A stretch of DNA of 64,000 nt from JAFLCM01 sp964510955 (GTDB lineage Bacteria; Planctomycetota; Phycisphaerae; Phycisphaerales; UBA1924). The notes beneath the pieces are model-generated. The model saw only the letters and a program-made list of their open reading frames with translations, was not told the origin of the DNA and ran no database searches. Both the position numbers and the translations under genes were made by a program. This document shows, piece after piece, positions 63,976-64,000 of this stretch. Where the stretch lies: positions 89,088 to 153,087 of the forward strand of contig CAZEDW010000005.1 of NCBI GenBank assembly GCA_964510955.1, written 5' to 3'. The stretch's first letter is position 1. Each line of letters opens with the position of its first letter.

Positions 63976-64000
63976 ATGAGCAAGCGGAAGCGGCAGCGGG
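63976..64000 (+). CDS. Possible start of a gene cut by the window edge
   Basis: ATG 63976 opens a frame reading Met-Ser-Lys-Arg-Lys-Arg-Gln-Arg up to the last base. The sequence 30-75 bases upstream is unusually AT-rich for this genome (around 63895-63940), as a promoter or element end would be. A very basic N-terminus fits DNA-binding or transposase OrfA proteins, but eight residues cannot decide. Confidence 0.3.

Overview
The window is GC-rich, gene-dense chromosomal DNA from what is most likely a planctomycete of the class Phycisphaerae. The evidence is circumstantial but consistent. It holds a Ser/Thr kinase fused to a very long WD40 tail next to an ECF sigma/anti-sigma pair, four secreted proteins with C-terminal dockerin-like modules, a protein ending in a Pro-Gly / hydrophobic / Arg-Arg-Arg-Arg sorting-type tail, a prepilin-like protein, and many 4-base stop/start overlaps. 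I see no phage, insertion sequence, CRISPR array or rRNA. Two tRNA genes are present (Gly-TCC, Gln-TTG).

Layout. 0-5 kb: two thioredoxin-fold proteins, gcvT, and a large secreted protein with a thioredoxin-like and an FG-GAP-like part. 5-10 kb: two DinB-fold proteins flanking an ankyrin-repeat lipoprotein, a LOG-family protein, a SpoIIE-type phosphatase and tRNA-Gly. 10-18 kb: moaA, then the WD40 kinase with its zf-HC2 anti-sigma and ECF sigma genes. 18-29 kb: M28 peptidase, CHRD protein, a dockerin protein, a coiled-coil protein, a DUF58 protein, a 1451-residue subtilase with dockerin, and a cyclophilin-FKBP fusion. 29-37 kb: a split Aer-like receptor (PAS protein plus soluble MCP), a phosphoesterase-DNRLRE-dockerin protein, rpiA, a dockerin protein behind an excellent sigma-54 promoter match, and an S74-chaperone protein. 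37-42 kb: trpC, a CPBP protease, a prpB-like lyase and an Asp/Glu racemase. 42-45.5 kb: a coupled feoA-feoB-small membrane protein-hydrolase-prepilin run with a recognisable promoter/operator. 45.5-54 kb: a muropeptide/MurNAc recycling cluster (metallopeptidase, anmK, murQ, SSS symporter, nagZ, S9 peptidase). 54-60.4 kb: kynA, then the housekeeping run tRNA-Gln, glmU-N, prs, rplY, pth, rpsF, ssb, rplI. 60.4-64 kb: a hypothetical gene, a GT-C/TPR membrane protein, and a repeat-rich tail with hairpins.

How the genes work together. The recycling cluster reads as one pathway: NagZ frees GlcNAc and anhydro-MurNAc, AnmK and MurQ convert the MurNAc part to GlcNAc-6-P, and the embedded sodium symporter is the natural candidate for uptake of a wall sugar. 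The glmU-prs-rplY-pth order matches that of Bacillus; rpsF-ssb-rplI follows, but rpsR is missing from its usual place between ssb and rplI.

The most unusual non-coding signal is a family of intergenic arrays of degenerate 7-bp repeats. Four are arranged as two facing arms (3-5 units, spacer, 3-5 roughly complementary units). The heptamer sequence differs between sites while the period is kept. They sit beside stop or start codons at about 39.1, 55.7, 58.4 and 60.2 kb, with related one-armed or G-rich arrays elsewhere.
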